The position numbers and the translations under genes were made by a program. Below, piece by piece: positions 7,676-17,270 of a DNA stretch of 64,000 bases. Source of the DNA: Sphingopyxis terrae subsp. terrae NBRC 15098 (lineage in GTDB: Bacteria; Pseudomonadota; Alphaproteobacteria; Sphingomonadales; Sphingomonadaceae); contig NZ_BCZQ01000006.1 of the NCBI RefSeq assembly GCF_001598815.1, forward strand, positions 1 through 64,000. The letters are read 5' to 3'. The notes under the pieces are model-generated. The model did not search any database. It saw only the letters and a list, made by a program, of their open reading frames with translations, and was not told the DNA's origin. Position 1 is the first letter of the stretch. Each line of letters starts with the position of its first letter.

Positions 7676-8683
7676 TCACGCCAGCGCCAGCAGCGCGTCG
7701 CGCTGGTCGATCAGCGCCGCGAACTGGCGCTCGTCGTGCATCCCGGCGATCCGCTCCATCGCGCCTTCGAGCCGCGCGAGCGAGTCCGCGCCGATGGGGT
7801 CGAGTGCGTTGGCGATGCCGACCATGTCGTCCATCTTCGCCCAGCAGTTGAGCGCCAGGTCGCAGCCCGCGGCGATCGCCGCCGCCGCGCGCGACGGGAC
7901 GTCGCCTGACAGCGCCTCCATATCGAGGTCGTCGGTCATCAACAGGCCGTGAAAGCCGATGCGCTGACGGATCACGCTGCCGATGATCGTCGGCGACAGC
8001 GTCGCGGGCAGATCGGGATCCCACGCCTTGAAGATGACGTGGCAGGTCATCGCCATCGCCGCGTCACGCAGAGCAGCAAAGGGCGCGAGGTCGGTCTGCA
8101 ACTCGCGGTCGTGGGCATCGACGACGGGCAGTGCCTTGTGCGAATCGAGCAGCGCACGGCCATGCCCCGGAATATGCTTGACGACCCCGACGACGCCGCC
8201 GTCCTGCAATCCGCTCAGGATCGCGCGACCCAGCGCCGCAACGCGCATCGGCTCGCTGCCCAGCGCGCGATCGCCGATCACATCGCTTGCCCCCGGCTGA
8301 CGTACATCCAGCAGCGGCAGGCAATCGACGGTGATCCCCACTTCGGCAAGCATGGAAGCGAGCGCCATCGCATTGAGCCGCGCCGCCTCGATCGCGCTCG
8401 CCGGCGCGCGTTCGTACAGCGCATCGAACGCCGCCCCGCTCGGAAAATCGGGCCATTCGGGTGCCTTCATGCGCGCGACGCGACCGCCTTCCTGATCGAT
8501 CAGGATCGGCAGATTGGCGCGCCCGTCAAGCTCGCGCAGCGTATCGGTCAGGCGGCGAAGCTGGGTGCGGTTCTCGATATTGCGGCCGAACAATATATAA
8601 CCCGCGGGCGCGCTGTCGCGAAAGAAAGCGCGCTCGTCGTCGGTCAGCGTCAGGCCCGACAGGCCGAAGATCGCGGGTATCAT
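7676..8683 (-). CDS. nagZ: Beta-N-acetylhexosaminidase (GH3)
   Basis: NagZ, 335 residues, cytosolic family-3 glycosidase that removes N-acetylglucosamine from anhydro-muropeptides in cell-wall recycling. The diagnostic KHIPGHG loop with the following LDSHK, which carries the catalytic Asp/His pair, is present, as is the nucleophile region LLMTDDLDM. It sits between the SPOR gene and scpA. Recycled muropeptides are one natural source of D-glutamate, so there may be a metabolic link to the 50-63.8 kb locus; that link is inference only. Confidence 0.95.
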   Translation of the reverse strand: MIPAIFGLSGLTLTDDERAFFRDSAPAGYILFGRNIENRTQLRRLTDTLRELDGRANLPILIDQEGGRVARMKAPEWPDFPSGAAFDALYERAPASAIEAARLNAMALASMLAEVGITVDCLPLLDVRQPGASDVIGDRALGSEPMRVAALGRAILSGLQDGGVVGVVKHIPGHGRALLDSHKALPVVDAHDRELQTDLAPFAALRDAAMAMTCHVIFKAWDPDLPATLSPTIIGSVIRQRIGFHGLLMTDDLDMEALSGDVPSRAAAAIAAGCDLALNCWAKMDDMVGIANALDPIGADSLARLEGAMERIAGMHDERQFAALIDQRDALLALA

Positions 8684-8791
8684 CGTACGTCAACCTCCAC
8701 CGGCGGACGCCCCCTCAGGCATCGGCCAAGGGATCGACTATGCCATAGCCGCCGCGGCGAACCAACGGCGGGTGCGGCAAAACGGGCGATA

Positions 8792-9565
8792 TCAGCGAAC
8801 GACGACGCAATTTTCGCCCGCAACGCGCAATTTCCCGCACAAATTCGAGGCGTTAGCCGCCGTTCCGGTCGCCACGCGCAGACGGTAGACGGTGCCGCTC
8901 CCGGTCTTCACCGGCGAAACGAACCGGTTCAATTCGGACAGATAGGCAAAGCGTTTGCTCAGATTGCCCCACGCCTTGTTCGCCGCCGCCTCGCTGCTGA
9001 ACGCGCCGAGCTGGACCAGTCCGGTCGCGGCGCCGGCTGCCTCGGCCTGCGCGCCTGTCGCTTCGCCGGTCTTGACCGACATCGCCGCGGGCTTGGGCTT
9101 GCCCTTGTCCGCGGCCGCGATCCGCGCTGCTTCGGCCTTTGCAGCGGCGGCCTTGTCGGCCTGCGCCTTCGCCGCCTCGGCCTGCGCCATCGCGTCGCGT
9201 TCGGCGGGTGTCACCGCGGGCTCCTCGGGCATACGGGTCGGATCGACCTTGCCCCCGGGGGTCAATCCTTCGCTCGCCGCAAAGCTCGCTGCGCCCTCAC
9301 CCTCGAACGTCTTGGCGCCGTCGGTCTTTGGCGGCACTTTGTAGTCGCCCTTGTCGGCGACGATCAGCTCGCCCTGCCCGCGCGCGCCGCCGTTCTGGAC
9401 CCACCACAGCCCGCCGAGCACCGCACCGATCAGCAGCAGCCCGCCGAGCACCATGATGAGCAGGCGCGCGGGCGAGACTTCGGCATCATCCTCGAAACCT
9501 TCGGCGGGTTCCAGCCACGGCAGGCGATCCTCGTCCTCCAGCCCCAATCCCGCATCCGTCGCCAT
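8792..9565 (-). CDS. SPOR-domain inner-membrane protein
   Basis: A 257-residue bitopic membrane protein: an acidic cytosolic N-terminus, one membrane helix (about 34-55, LLIMVLGGLLLIGAVLGGLWWV), an Ala/Lys-rich linker (about 120-175), and a C-terminal SPOR domain (about 180-257; LVQLGAFSSEAAANKAWGNL, ending KLRVAGENCVVV). SPOR domains bind glycan strands stripped of stem peptides at the septum, so a division-site role is likely. The ATG at 9565 shares one base with the argS stop (TGATG); a GTG one codon upstream is possible. Confidence 0.9.
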   Translation of the reverse strand: MATDAGLGLEDEDRLPWLEPAEGFEDDAEVSPARLLIMVLGGLLLIGAVLGGLWWVQNGGARGQGELIVADKGDYKVPPKTDGAKTFEGEGAASFAASEGLTPGGKVDPTRMPEEPAVTPAERDAMAQAEAAKAQADKAAAAKAEAARIAAADKGKPKPAAMSVKTGEATGAQAEAAGAATGLVQLGAFSSEAAANKAWGNLSKRFAYLSELNRFVSPVKTGSGTVYRLRVATGTAANASNLCGKLRVAGENCVVVR

Positions 9566-11292
9566 CACGCCATCTCCTCGAGCGCCTCCACCCCCATCAG
9601 GTGCAGCCCGTTGCGGATAACCTGCCCGATTCCATCGGCCAAATAAAGGCGGGTTGCGGTCAGTTCGGCGTCATTTGCCAAAATGATACGGGCGTCGGGC
9701 CGATCATTGCCCATGTTCCACCACGCATGAAAAGCGGCGGCGACATCGCCCAGATAGAAAGCGATGCGGTGCGGCTCGCGCGCCGTCGCCGCCGCCTCGA
9801 CCGTGCGCGGGAATTGCGCCAGCAGCTTGACCAGACCCAGTTCATAGGCATCGAGCCGCGCGACATCGGGTGCCGCCGCCGCGATGCCCGCATCGGCAAG
9901 CTTGCGCTTCAGCGATGCGATCCGCGCATGGGCATATTGGACATAGAAGACCGGATTGTCGCGCGAAGCCTCGACCACCTTGGCAAAGTCGAAATCCATC
10001 TGCGCGTCGGCCTTGCGCGTCAGCATGGTGAAGCGCACCGCATCCTTGCCAACCTCATCGACGATGTCGGCGAGCGTGACGAAATTGCCGGCACGCTTCG
10101 ACATCTTGAACGGCTCGCCATTCTTGAGCAGCCGGACCATCTGGACCAGCTTGACGTCGAACTTCTTGGCGCCGCCGGTCAGCGCCGCGACCGCCGCCTT
10201 GATCCGCTTGACCGTCCCCGCATGGTCGGCGCCCCAGATGTCGATCAGCTCGTCGGCGTCCTGCGCCTTCTGATAATGATAGGCGAGGTCGGCGCCGAAA
10301 TAGGTCCAGCTCCCGTCCGATTTCTTGATCGGCCGGTCCTGATCGTCGCCGAATTTGGTCGAGCGGAACAGCGGCAGTTCAACCGGCTCCCAATCCTCGG
10401 GCGTCTCGCCCTTCGGCGCTTCGAGCACACCGTCATAGACCAGATCATGCTCGCGCAGCCATTTTTCGGCCGCGGCGGGCTTGCCCTCGGCCTGCAGCTC
10501 GGCCTCCGACGAGAAGAGATCATGATGGATGCCCAGCTTGGCGAGGTCGGCGCGGATCATGTCCATCATCGCGCTCACCGCCTCGGCGCGGAACAGGCCG
10601 AGCCACGCGCTTTCGGGCGCGCCGACATAGCGGTCGCCATATTCTGCGGCGAGCTTTTCAGCGACGGGCTTCAGGTAATCGCCGGGGTAGAGCCCCTCGG
10701 GGATCGCGCCGATATCTTCGCCCAGCGCCTCGCGGTAGCGCATGTGAACCGAGCGCGCGAGCACATCGACCTGCGCACCGGCGTCGTTGACATAATATTC
10801 GCGCGTGACCTTGTGCCCCGAATATTCGAGCAGCGCCGCCAGTGCGTCGCCCACCACCGCGCCGCGGCAATGGCCGACGTGCATCGGGCCGGTCGGGTTC
10901 GCCGACACATATTCGACATTGACGCGCCGCGCGGCGCCCATCGCCGAGCGGCCATAATCGCCCGCCTCGGCATGGATCAGCGCCAGCTCGTCCCGCCAGC
11001 TATTGTCGGCGACGCGCAGGTTGATGAAGCCCGGCCCGGCAACGCTCGCTTCGGTCACTTCGCCGATCGCCGTCAGTTCGCCGACGAGCAGTTCGGCAAG
11101 GGCGCGCGGGTTCGTCCCCGCGGGCTTGGCGAGCACCATCGCCGCGTTGGTCGCGACATCGCCATGCGCCGGGTCGCGCGGCGGTTCGACGCTGATCGCG
11201 CCGCGATCGAGCCCGGCGGGCAGCGCCCCGCGCGCGACAAGCGCATCCAGAGCGGTATCGATATGGGCGGAAAAACGGCTGAACAGGGTCAT
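9565..11292 (-). CDS. argS: Arginyl-tRNA synthetase
   Basis: Class I aminoacyl-tRNA synthetase charging tRNA-Arg, 575 residues. Seen: N-terminal Add1 domain (about 1-100), the HIGH-equivalent NPTGPMHVGHCRGAVVGD, the KMSKR-equivalent FKMSKRAGNFVTL, and the C-terminal anticodon-binding helical domain (DALRM). First gene of the nine-gene minus-strand run to tatC. The upstream 139 bp (11293-11431) shows no gene I can support. Confidence 0.97.
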   Translation of the reverse strand: MTLFSRFSAHIDTALDALVARGALPAGLDRGAISVEPPRDPAHGDVATNAAMVLAKPAGTNPRALAELLVGELTAIGEVTEASVAGPGFINLRVADNSWRDELALIHAEAGDYGRSAMGAARRVNVEYVSANPTGPMHVGHCRGAVVGDALAALLEYSGHKVTREYYVNDAGAQVDVLARSVHMRYREALGEDIGAIPEGLYPGDYLKPVAEKLAAEYGDRYVGAPESAWLGLFRAEAVSAMMDMIRADLAKLGIHHDLFSSEAELQAEGKPAAAEKWLREHDLVYDGVLEAPKGETPEDWEPVELPLFRSTKFGDDQDRPIKKSDGSWTYFGADLAYHYQKAQDADELIDIWGADHAGTVKRIKAAVAALTGGAKKFDVKLVQMVRLLKNGEPFKMSKRAGNFVTLADIVDEVGKDAVRFTMLTRKADAQMDFDFAKVVEASRDNPVFYVQYAHARIASLKRKLADAGIAAAAPDVARLDAYELGLVKLLAQFPRTVEAAATAREPHRIAFYLGDVAAAFHAWWNMGNDRPDARIILANDAELTATRLYLADGIGQVIRNGLHLMGVEALEEMA

Positions 11293-11431
11293 GGGTCAGG
11301 TCAATCTTCGGTCAAAAGGTCGGTCGGCGCCCTACCGCAGCTTGGCAGGCACGAAAAGCCCCGCGTCGCCCGGATAGCGGCGCAGGGCGAAACGGATGCG
11401 AACGGCGCGCGCGGGCGCACCGCCGCGACGC

Positions 11432-12103
11432 CTATCGTCGGACGTTATATTCGAGCTGTTCCTGGGTCAGCTGAAAGCCGACGAGCAGTTCGAAGCTCGC
11501 GCGCTGCACCGCGGCGCGTACCTCGGGGATGCTCAGCGGGTCGATCGCGGCGTCGGCGTCGCCCGCGCGGCGCTTGCGGTTGATGCGCTCCTGCACATCG
11601 GCGGGCAGCGTCGCGGCGGCGCGGTCGACATAGGCGGCCGCCTGGGCATGGCCGCTACCGCGCGTCTGACCTTCGGGGAAGGAGACGGTGACGGTGCCGA
11701 GCCGCTTGGCGACGACGGCGGTGCCGCCCTGGACGACGGTGGCGAAATAGGGAAGCTCGACCGTCCGGGCCGGGCCGGCATCGCGGCGCGTCGCCACGAC
11801 GTCGAAATCGGCAAGCTGATAGACTTTCTCGGCCTGATCGTTGCACTGCGGCACAACATGGGTGATCGTCGCGACGACGTCGACCGCGCTCGCATCGCGG
11901 CTCGTCGCCGGATCGAACAGCGTGATGTCGCCGGTGTGCAGCGGCACGGCAACCGCCGGACAAGCGCTGCGCGTCGCGGTGATGCCGACGCCCGACGACA
12001 GGTCGATATCATTGTCCTTCGCGCACCCCGCGACCATGACCATGGCGGCCGCGCCGCACAGCATGGCGATTGATTTACGGGGCGGGACGAAACTGGGCAT
12101 CAT
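11432..12103 (-). CDS. Conserved lipoprotein of unknown function
   Basis: A 223-residue predicted lipoprotein with signal MPSFVPPRKSIAMLCGAAAMVMVAGC, the lipobox being VAGC. The mature part (ITATRSACPAVAVPLHTGDITLFDP, VDVVATITHVVPQCNDQ) looks like a beta-rich periplasmic domain, and the C-terminus is helical. I do not recognise a named family with a known role. ATG 12103 has GGAAAG 7 bp upstream; the frame also opens at a TTG at 12118. It is transcribed toward argS, with 139 bp between. Confidence 0.75.
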   Translation of the reverse strand: MMPSFVPPRKSIAMLCGAAAMVMVAGCAKDNDIDLSSGVGITATRSACPAVAVPLHTGDITLFDPATSRDASAVDVVATITHVVPQCNDQAEKVYQLADFDVVATRRDAGPARTVELPYFATVVQGGTAVVAKRLGTVTVSFPEGQTRGSGHAQAAAYVDRAAATLPADVQERINRKRRAGDADAAIDPLSIPEVRAAVQRASFELLVGFQLTQEQLEYNVRR

Positions 12104-12249
12104 GATATAGCTTTCCAATCAGGCGCGGGCCGCGGAGGACGAACGTCACCGCTCCATGCGCGCCGCTTCTTATCGGTGCGATGAACAAGGCGCAACATGG
12201 ACGAAGCGGCTTTACCTTGTCACGGCCGCTGCGCTAGAGCGCGCGGGTC

Positions 12250-13224
12250 ATGACAGATCTTACGCAATCCGCCGCCGAAGCCCCGGAACTCAAGGTTTTG
12301 GTGGCCGCCCCACGCGGCTTTTGCGCCGGCGTCGACCGGGCGATCCGCATCGTTGAGCTGGCGATCGAGCGTTATGGCGCCCCCGTCTATGTCCGGCACG
12401 AGATCGTCCATAACCGCTATGTCGTTGAATCGCTGAAGGCGAAGGGGGCGATTTTCGTCGAATCGCTCGATCAGGTGCCCGACGGCGTTCCGGTCGTGTT
12501 CAGTGCGCACGGCGTTCCAAAGGCGGTTCCGGCCAAGGCCGAAGCGCGCGGGCTCGACTACATCGATGCGACCTGTCCGCTGGTATCCAAGGTCCACAAA
12601 CAGGCCGAGCGCGCCAACGAACAGGGCCGTCACATCATCTTCATCGGCCACGCCGGCCACCCCGAAGTCATCGGTACGCTCGGCCAATTGCCCGATGGCG
12701 CGATGACGCTGGTCGAATCGGTCGACGATGTCGCCGCGCTGTCGCCCGCCGATCCCGACAATCTCGCCTTCCTGACCCAGACCACATTGTCGGTCGACGA
12801 CACGCGCGACATTGTGACGGCGCTGCAGCACCGCTTCCCCTCCATCCAGGGGCCGCGCGGCGAGGATATCTGCTATGCCACGTCGAACCGGCAGGAAGCA
12901 GTGAAAGCAATCGCCGGCCAGTGCGACCGCGTCATCGTCATCGGCGCGCCCAACAGCTCGAACAGCCTGCGTCTCGTCGAAGTCGCGGAACGGCTCGGCA
13001 CCCCTGCCCATCTCGTCCAGCGCGGCACCGACGTCGATCCCGCATGGCTGACCGGGATCGCAACGCTTGGCATTACCGCCGGAGCCAGTGCGCCAGAAAC
13101 GCTGGTGCGCGAGGTGATCGACGCGGTCGCCGCGCATCGCGCGATCGTCGAGGACGTCGTCGTCACGGCCGAGGAGCATATGACCTTCAAGCTCCCCCGC
13201 GGGCTCGAGCCGGCGGCCGCCTGA
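12250..13224 (+). CDS. ispH: 4-hydroxy-3-methylbut-2-enyl diphosphate reductase
   Basis: IspH (LytB), 324 residues, the last step of the MEP isoprenoid pathway, making IPP and DMAPP. The three cysteines that hold the iron-sulfur cluster are visible: Cys25 in GFCAGV, Cys109 in DATCPLV and Cys208 in [10 protein letters not shown]. The conserved acid/His residues (HEIVHN, HAGHPE, TQTTLS, NSSNS) are also there. First gene of ispH-thrB-rnhA; its stop overlaps the thrB start by one base (TGATG). Confidence 0.97.
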   Translation: MTDLTQSAAEAPELKVLVAAPRGFCAGVDRAIRIVELAIERYGAPVYVRHEIVHNRYVVESLKAKGAIFVESLDQVPDGVPVVFSAHGVPKAVPAKAEARGLDYIDATCPLVSKVHKQAERANEQGRHIIFIGHAGHPEVIGTLGQLPDGAMTLVESVDDVAALSPADPDNLAFLTQTTLSVDDTRDIVTALQHRFPSIQGPRGEDICYATSNRQEAVKAIAGQCDRVIVIGAPNSSNSLRLVEVAERLGTPAHLVQRGTDVDPAWLTGIATLGITAGASAPETLVREVIDAVAAHRAIVEDVVVTAEEHMTFKLPRGLEPAAA

Positions 13225-14186
13225 TGGCCGTCTATACCGCCGTCGATCCGGACGATCTCGCCGCGCTCGTCGCCCATTATGACATTGGCACCGTGCTGTC
13301 GTGCAAGGGCATCGCCGAGGGTGTCGAAAACAGCAATTTCCTGCTCGAAACGACGGGCGGGCGCTTCATCCTGACCCTGTACGAAAAGCGGGTGCAAGAG
13401 GGCGACTTGCCCTTCTTCGTCGATCTGCTCGGCCATCTCGCACGGCGAGGTTGCCCGGTGCCGGCGATGATCCGCGACCGCGGCGGCCGCGCGATCCAGC
13501 AGATTTCGGGCCGTCCCGCCTGCATCATCCAGTTTCTCGCGGGCATTTCGCTGACGCATCCGACCCCCGCGCAATGCGCCGCTGCGGGTGCTGCGCTCGG
13601 CGCGATGCACAAGGCGGTCGAAGATTTTTCCGGCGCCCGTGAAAACAGCATGGGCCGCGCGCATTGGCGCGGCGTCGCCGCCGCTGCGGGCGATCTGGAC
13701 ACCGTGCTTCCGGGGTTGCAGGCGATCGTCGATGCAGAGCTTGCCTTCCTCGACGATCGCTGGCCGGCGGACCTGCCGCGCCACGTCATCCACGCCGACC
13801 TGTTCCCCGACAATGTGCTGATGCTCGGCGACCGCGTCACCGGCCTCATCGACTTCTATTTCGCGGCGACCGACTTTCGCGCCTATGACCTCGCGGTCAC
13901 CCATGCCTCCTGGACCTTTTCCGACGACGGCCGGACCTGCGACAGTGCCCGCGCGTCGGCGCTGATGCGCGGCTATGCCTCGGAAATCGATCTGAGCGCG
14001 GACGAAGTCGCCGCGCTGCCGCTGCTTGCACGCGGCGCGGCGCTGCGCTTTCTGCTCACCCGCGCACACGACTGGATCCACACCCCCGCTGACGCGCTGG
14101 TCACGCGCAAGGATCCCGCGCCCTTCCTCGAACGCCTGCGCCGCTACCAAGCTGCCGACGCCGCCGATCTGTTCCGCGCGGGATGA
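13224..14186 (+). CDS. thrB: Homoserine kinase (APH-fold type)
   Basis: Phosphorylates L-homoserine in threonine synthesis, 320 residues. It belongs to the aminoglycoside-phosphotransferase-like ThrB type of alphaproteobacteria, not the GHMP type. Seen: [11 protein letters not shown] (ATP loop, about 34-44), the catalytic loop [13 protein letters not shown] (HxDxxxxN), and the DFG-equivalent GLIDFYFA. The preceding ispH and following rnhA overlap it by 1 and 4 bp, the standard order in this group. Confidence 0.93.
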   Translation: MAVYTAVDPDDLAALVAHYDIGTVLSCKGIAEGVENSNFLLETTGGRFILTLYEKRVQEGDLPFFVDLLGHLARRGCPVPAMIRDRGGRAIQQISGRPACIIQFLAGISLTHPTPAQCAAAGAALGAMHKAVEDFSGARENSMGRAHWRGVAAAAGDLDTVLPGLQAIVDAELAFLDDRWPADLPRHVIHADLFPDNVLMLGDRVTGLIDFYFAATDFRAYDLAVTHASWTFSDDGRTCDSARASALMRGYASEIDLSADEVAALPLLARGAALRFLLTRAHDWIHTPADALVTRKDPAPFLERLRRYQAADAADLFRAG

Positions 14187-14641
14187 GCGCTGCAATGGGC
14201 AAGGGCCATACCGTAATCGTCGCGACCGACGGCGCCTGCAAGGGCAATCCCGGCCCCGGCGGCTGGGGCGCGGTGCTGCGCTGGGGCGATGTCGTCAAGA
14301 CGCTGTCGGGCGGCGAGGCGGAGACCACCAACAACCGCATGGAGTTGCTCGCCGCGATCGAGGCGCTCGCCGCGCTCAAGCGCCCGTGCAAGGTCGAACT
14401 GTCGACCGACAGCGTCTATGTTCGCGACGGCATCACCAAATGGGTCCATGGGTGGCAGCGCAACGGCTGGAAAACCGCCGCGAAAAAGCCTGTCGCCAAC
14501 GCCGACCTGTGGCAACGCCTGGTGCGCGAGGCCGCACGGCACGAGATCGAATGGCTGTGGGTCAAGGGCCACGCCGGCCACGGTGACAACGAACTCGCCG
14601 ACAAGCTCGCGAGCGACGCCGCATTGGCGATAAAACGCTAG
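14183..14641 (+). CDS. rnhA: Ribonuclease HI
   Basis: RNase HI, 152 residues, cleaves RNA in RNA-DNA hybrids. The catalytic tetrad can be placed at Asp16 ([10 protein letters not shown]), Glu54 ([10 protein letters not shown]), Asp76 (STDSVYV) and Asp140 (NELADKLA); the basic handle region [14 protein letters not shown] is present. The start overlaps the thrB stop by 4 bp (ATGA); a second ATG four codons later is an alternative. Confidence 0.96.
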   Translation: MSAAMGKGHTVIVATDGACKGNPGPGGWGAVLRWGDVVKTLSGGEAETTNNRMELLAAIEALAALKRPCKVELSTDSVYVRDGITKWVHGWQRNGWKTAAKKPVANADLWQRLVREAARHEIEWLWVKGHAGHGDNELADKLASDAALAIKR

Positions 14642-14707
14642 GCGGCACGGGCGGACGCAATGCGGCTTTGGCGGCTGGCGTGGGATGCTTAGGCCATAAC
14701 ATCCCTT

Positions 14708-14736
14708 CGTCATCCCGGATCAATTCCGGGATGACG
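14708..14736. repeat. Short palindromic hairpin repeat
   Basis: CGTCATCCCGGA and TCCGGGATGACG pair almost perfectly around a short loop, 67 bp after rnhA. Similar CGTCATCCCGG hairpins occur at 42521-42554 and, as longer arms, at 26972-27049, so this is an interspersed intergenic family. There is no T-run, so a terminator role would be incidental. Confidence 0.7.
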
Positions 14737-14810
14737 ATGAAGGATAAGTTCGCCACCAGTCAGCCCCGAACACCTCCGCATCGCCCGCCGTCTTTGCCCG
14801 CAAAGCGCGC

Positions 14811-15356
14811 TCAGGCCGGCTTCCAGCTCTTGCGGTCTTCGGCCTGCTTAAGCACCTCGAACGCCGCCTGCCCGGCCGCGAAGCGTTTGGCAGCGTCGGC
14901 GTCGCCGGGCTTGACGTCGGGGTGGCATTCCTTGGCATAGGCGCGCCAGGCCTTTTTGGCCGCGTCGAAGTCGGCGTCGCTGTCGAGCCCGAACACCTCC
15001 AGCGCGCGCATCTCGTCCGCGCTGCGACTGCCGTCGCCGGGGCCGCCCCAGCCATAATGCTGTGCGCGGGCGTAGCTGCGTGCGCCCTGCGCTTCCTCCG
15101 CGGCGCGCGCCGCGGCATCCTCGGCGCTCAGGCCCGCGAAATAGTCCCAGCCGCGATTATATTCAGCGGCATGGGCTTCGCAGAAATACCAGCGTTCAGG
15201 ACTGTTGGGCGATTTGGGTGCGGGGCATTGTCCGGGGGCGTCGCAACCATGACGGTCGCACAGACGAACCTTTTGCGCCTCGCGGCCCTGCCCATAGGCG
15301 CGCCAGCGGGGGAAACCCCAATCGTCGGATCTCTTGGCGCGGCTCATCGGGACCAT
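14811..15356 (-). CDS. J-domain (DnaJ-like) protein
   Basis: A 181-residue protein with a C-terminal J domain (about 115-175): ALEVFGLDSDADFDAAKKAWRAYAK then the HPD tripeptide in CHPDVKPGD, which stimulates DnaK ATPase in this family. The N-terminus carries a cysteine/histidine cluster (CDRHGCDAPGQC then FCEAH, about 33-62) that may bind zinc. The J domain being C-terminal separates it from DnaJ itself. ATG 15356 is used; ATG 15347 (MSRAK) is equally possible. Confidence 0.88.
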   Translation of the reverse strand: MVPMSRAKRSDDWGFPRWRAYGQGREAQKVRLCDRHGCDAPGQCPAPKSPNSPERWYFCEAHAAEYNRGWDYFAGLSAEDAAARAAEEAQGARSYARAQHYGWGGPGDGSRSADEMRALEVFGLDSDADFDAAKKAWRAYAKECHPDVKPGDADAAKRFAAGQAAFEVLKQAEDRKSWKPA

Positions 15357-15400
15357 GTAGCGGCTCGCAACGGCGATTGCTACCCGAGCGGGCCAAAATC

Positions 15401-16186
15401 CTAAGTCTTCGGTTTATATCCGAACGCCTTTTGCGCCAGCTTCACGACCGCGGGATCGCGGTCGGGCGGGGTCATCGGAACCGCCGCCTCCAGCGTGGCC
15501 GCAACATGCGACAGCGCCGCGATCCGCGCCGCCTTCTTGTTGTTGCCGTCGATAACCTTCCACGGCGCCCAGCGCGTATCGGTGTGCGCGAACATGTCGT
15601 GTATCGCGTCCAGATAGGCGCCGCGGTGCGCGCGGTTGCGATAATCCTCGGCCCCGGTTTTCCAGCGTTTCCACGGATCGTCGAGGCGGTCGGCAAGGCG
15701 CTTGTCCTGCTCGGCCTGCGTCACATGGACGAACAGCTTGACCAGATTGGTACGGCTGCCGGTCAGTTGCGCCTCGAACTCGTTGATCTCGTCATAGCCC
15801 TTGCGCCATTCGGCCTCGGTCGCGAACCCCTCGACCCGCTCGACAAGGACGCGGCCATACCAGCTCCTGTCAAAGATCGAGATGTCGCAATTGCCGGGCA
15901 GGCGGGTCCAGAAACGCCACAGGAAATGACGCGCCTTTTCCTCGTCGGTGGGGGCGCCGATCGGCCAGACCTCGAAATAGCGCGGATCGAGCTGCGCAGT
16001 CAGGCGCTGGATGATCCCGCCCTTCCCCGCCGCGTCCCAGCCTTCGAGCATGATGATGCTGCGCTGCCTATGGGTGATGTGCGCCGCCTGGACATTTTCG
16101 AGCCGCGCCTGCAGCGCCGCCAGATCCTTGGCATAATCGCCGTCATATTTGGTACCGGCTTCATAGTCGGCGAGAGAGATGGTCAT
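15401..16186 (-). CDS. ppk2: Polyphosphate kinase 2 family protein
   Basis: PPK2-family kinase, 261 residues, which uses polyphosphate to phosphorylate nucleotides (AMP, ADP or GDP, depending on class). Walker A is at about 49-57 (GWDAAGKGG), and the Walker B/lid region SIFDRSWYGRVLVERVEG follows at about 103-120. The single-domain length of about 260 fits class I or III; the exact nucleotide preference cannot be read. It stands alone, 8 kb from ppk1-ppx, and may draw on the polymer Ppk1 makes. Confidence 0.9.
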   Translation of the reverse strand: MTISLADYEAGTKYDGDYAKDLAALQARLENVQAAHITHRQRSIIMLEGWDAAGKGGIIQRLTAQLDPRYFEVWPIGAPTDEEKARHFLWRFWTRLPGNCDISIFDRSWYGRVLVERVEGFATEAEWRKGYDEINEFEAQLTGSRTNLVKLFVHVTQAEQDKRLADRLDDPWKRWKTGAEDYRNRAHRGAYLDAIHDMFAHTDTRWAPWKVIDGNNKKAARIAALSHVAATLEAAVPMTPPDRDPAVVKLAQKAFGYKPKT

Positions 16187-16267
16187 GGGCGACCTCGTAG
16201 CGCATTTGCCGGTCGCACACCAAGCTGTCGATGCGGACTGTCAGCTTATGGAACATTCCATCCGACG

Positions 16268-17209
16268 TCAGTTGCCGTCCATCAATCGCTGGCGCTCCTC
16301 CCAGTCGGCGAGCGTCCTTTGCGTGCGCGCCATGCGTTCGAACGCCGCCGGGATATCGCGGCTCTTCGAACCCAGCCGCTGCGCTTGCCCGTACCAGTCG
16401 CCAGCGGCGGCAAAATCGTGCCGTTGCTCGGCGCACAGGCCCAAGTTGAAAGCGAGCGCGGCGGTCGGCTCGGCATCGCGCGTCATCGCCGCCCAGGCAT
16501 CGCACGCGCCGGCGGGATCGGTCTTGGTCTGCCGTACCGCGGCCTTGAACGCCTCGGCCACCGGCTTGTCGAGCCCCTTGCGATTTTCATCGACACGAAC
16601 GTCGATCGTGTAAGCGCGAGGCGCCACATCGCCGCGAATGGTGTCGACCTGCCCTCTCAACGCTTCCGCGACAAAATCCTCGATGGTCCGGCTGGCTTGC
16701 CTGTCGGGGCAGATATTTTGCTCGTCGCGCGTGACGAGCGGACGCGAATAGCGAACGCTGCCATCGGCGACAGCCGCGAGCCGCACGGTGCTCGATACGG
16801 TGACGATCCGCCTGCGACAGCGAATATCGACCTCGTCCTCCTTCAGGCACTTGTCCTTGTTCGCGGGATCCTTCTCGACGCAGCGCTTGCGCTTTTCCGT
16901 CACATTGCTTTCGCTGAGCGCGGTCTTCGCCGAACCGGTGACGATCGCGTCATAGGCCGCCCCGGTTTCGAGGCCGATCATCCGGAAATAGGGTCGATTA
17001 CCGAACCGAACGGTTCCGAGCGCGGCTTCGATGCCCTGCGCAAATTCGGCCCCGTCCTCGCCTTCGAAGCGATCGACCGCGATGCGAACCAGATCATTGA
17101 CGTTCGCGCGCTCGGGCGGATCGTTCGCGGCAACCGTCAAAGTCTCCGCCGCCGCCGGCATCGCGAACCCGAACAGCAGCGCCGCCAGTGCCATTCGCCA
17201 ACGTCGCAT
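16268..17209 (-). CDS. Secreted protein of unknown function
   Basis: A 313-residue protein with a clear Sec signal (MRRWRMALAALLFGFAMPAAAE). The mature part has an alpha/beta region with a Cys/Lys-rich insert (KRKRCVEKDPANKDKCLKEDE), whose cysteines may form disulfides, and a C-terminal helical region (AALAFNLGLCAEQRHDFAAAGDWYGQAQRLG) like a TPR hairpin. The first half (VNDLVRIAVDRFEGEDGAEFAQGIEAAL) is reminiscent of CsgG-type outer-membrane-assembly folds, but I would not assign it. ATG 17209 with AAGGGG is preferred over an upstream TTG. Confidence 0.7.
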   Translation of the reverse strand: MRRWRMALAALLFGFAMPAAAETLTVAANDPPERANVNDLVRIAVDRFEGEDGAEFAQGIEAALGTVRFGNRPYFRMIGLETGAAYDAIVTGSAKTALSESNVTEKRKRCVEKDPANKDKCLKEDEVDIRCRRRIVTVSSTVRLAAVADGSVRYSRPLVTRDEQNICPDRQASRTIEDFVAEALRGQVDTIRGDVAPRAYTIDVRVDENRKGLDKPVAEAFKAAVRQTKTDPAGACDAWAAMTRDAEPTAALAFNLGLCAEQRHDFAAAGDWYGQAQRLGSKSRDIPAAFERMARTQRTLADWEERQRLMDGN

Positions 17210-17270
17210 CTTCGCCCCCTTGCGCGTCAAACCTGCCGATGCGCGGAGCTATCGCAGCCCTTCCGCCTTG

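Noticed and set aside
11293..11431. Possible small gene between the lipoprotein gene and argS
   Set aside because: No start with ribosome-binding site and no recognisable product on either strand.
16250..16275. GGAAC at 16250 on the plus strand as a further ECF promoter
   Set aside because: No CGTT/GGTT at N16-17, and it would read only into the antisense of a minus-strand gene.
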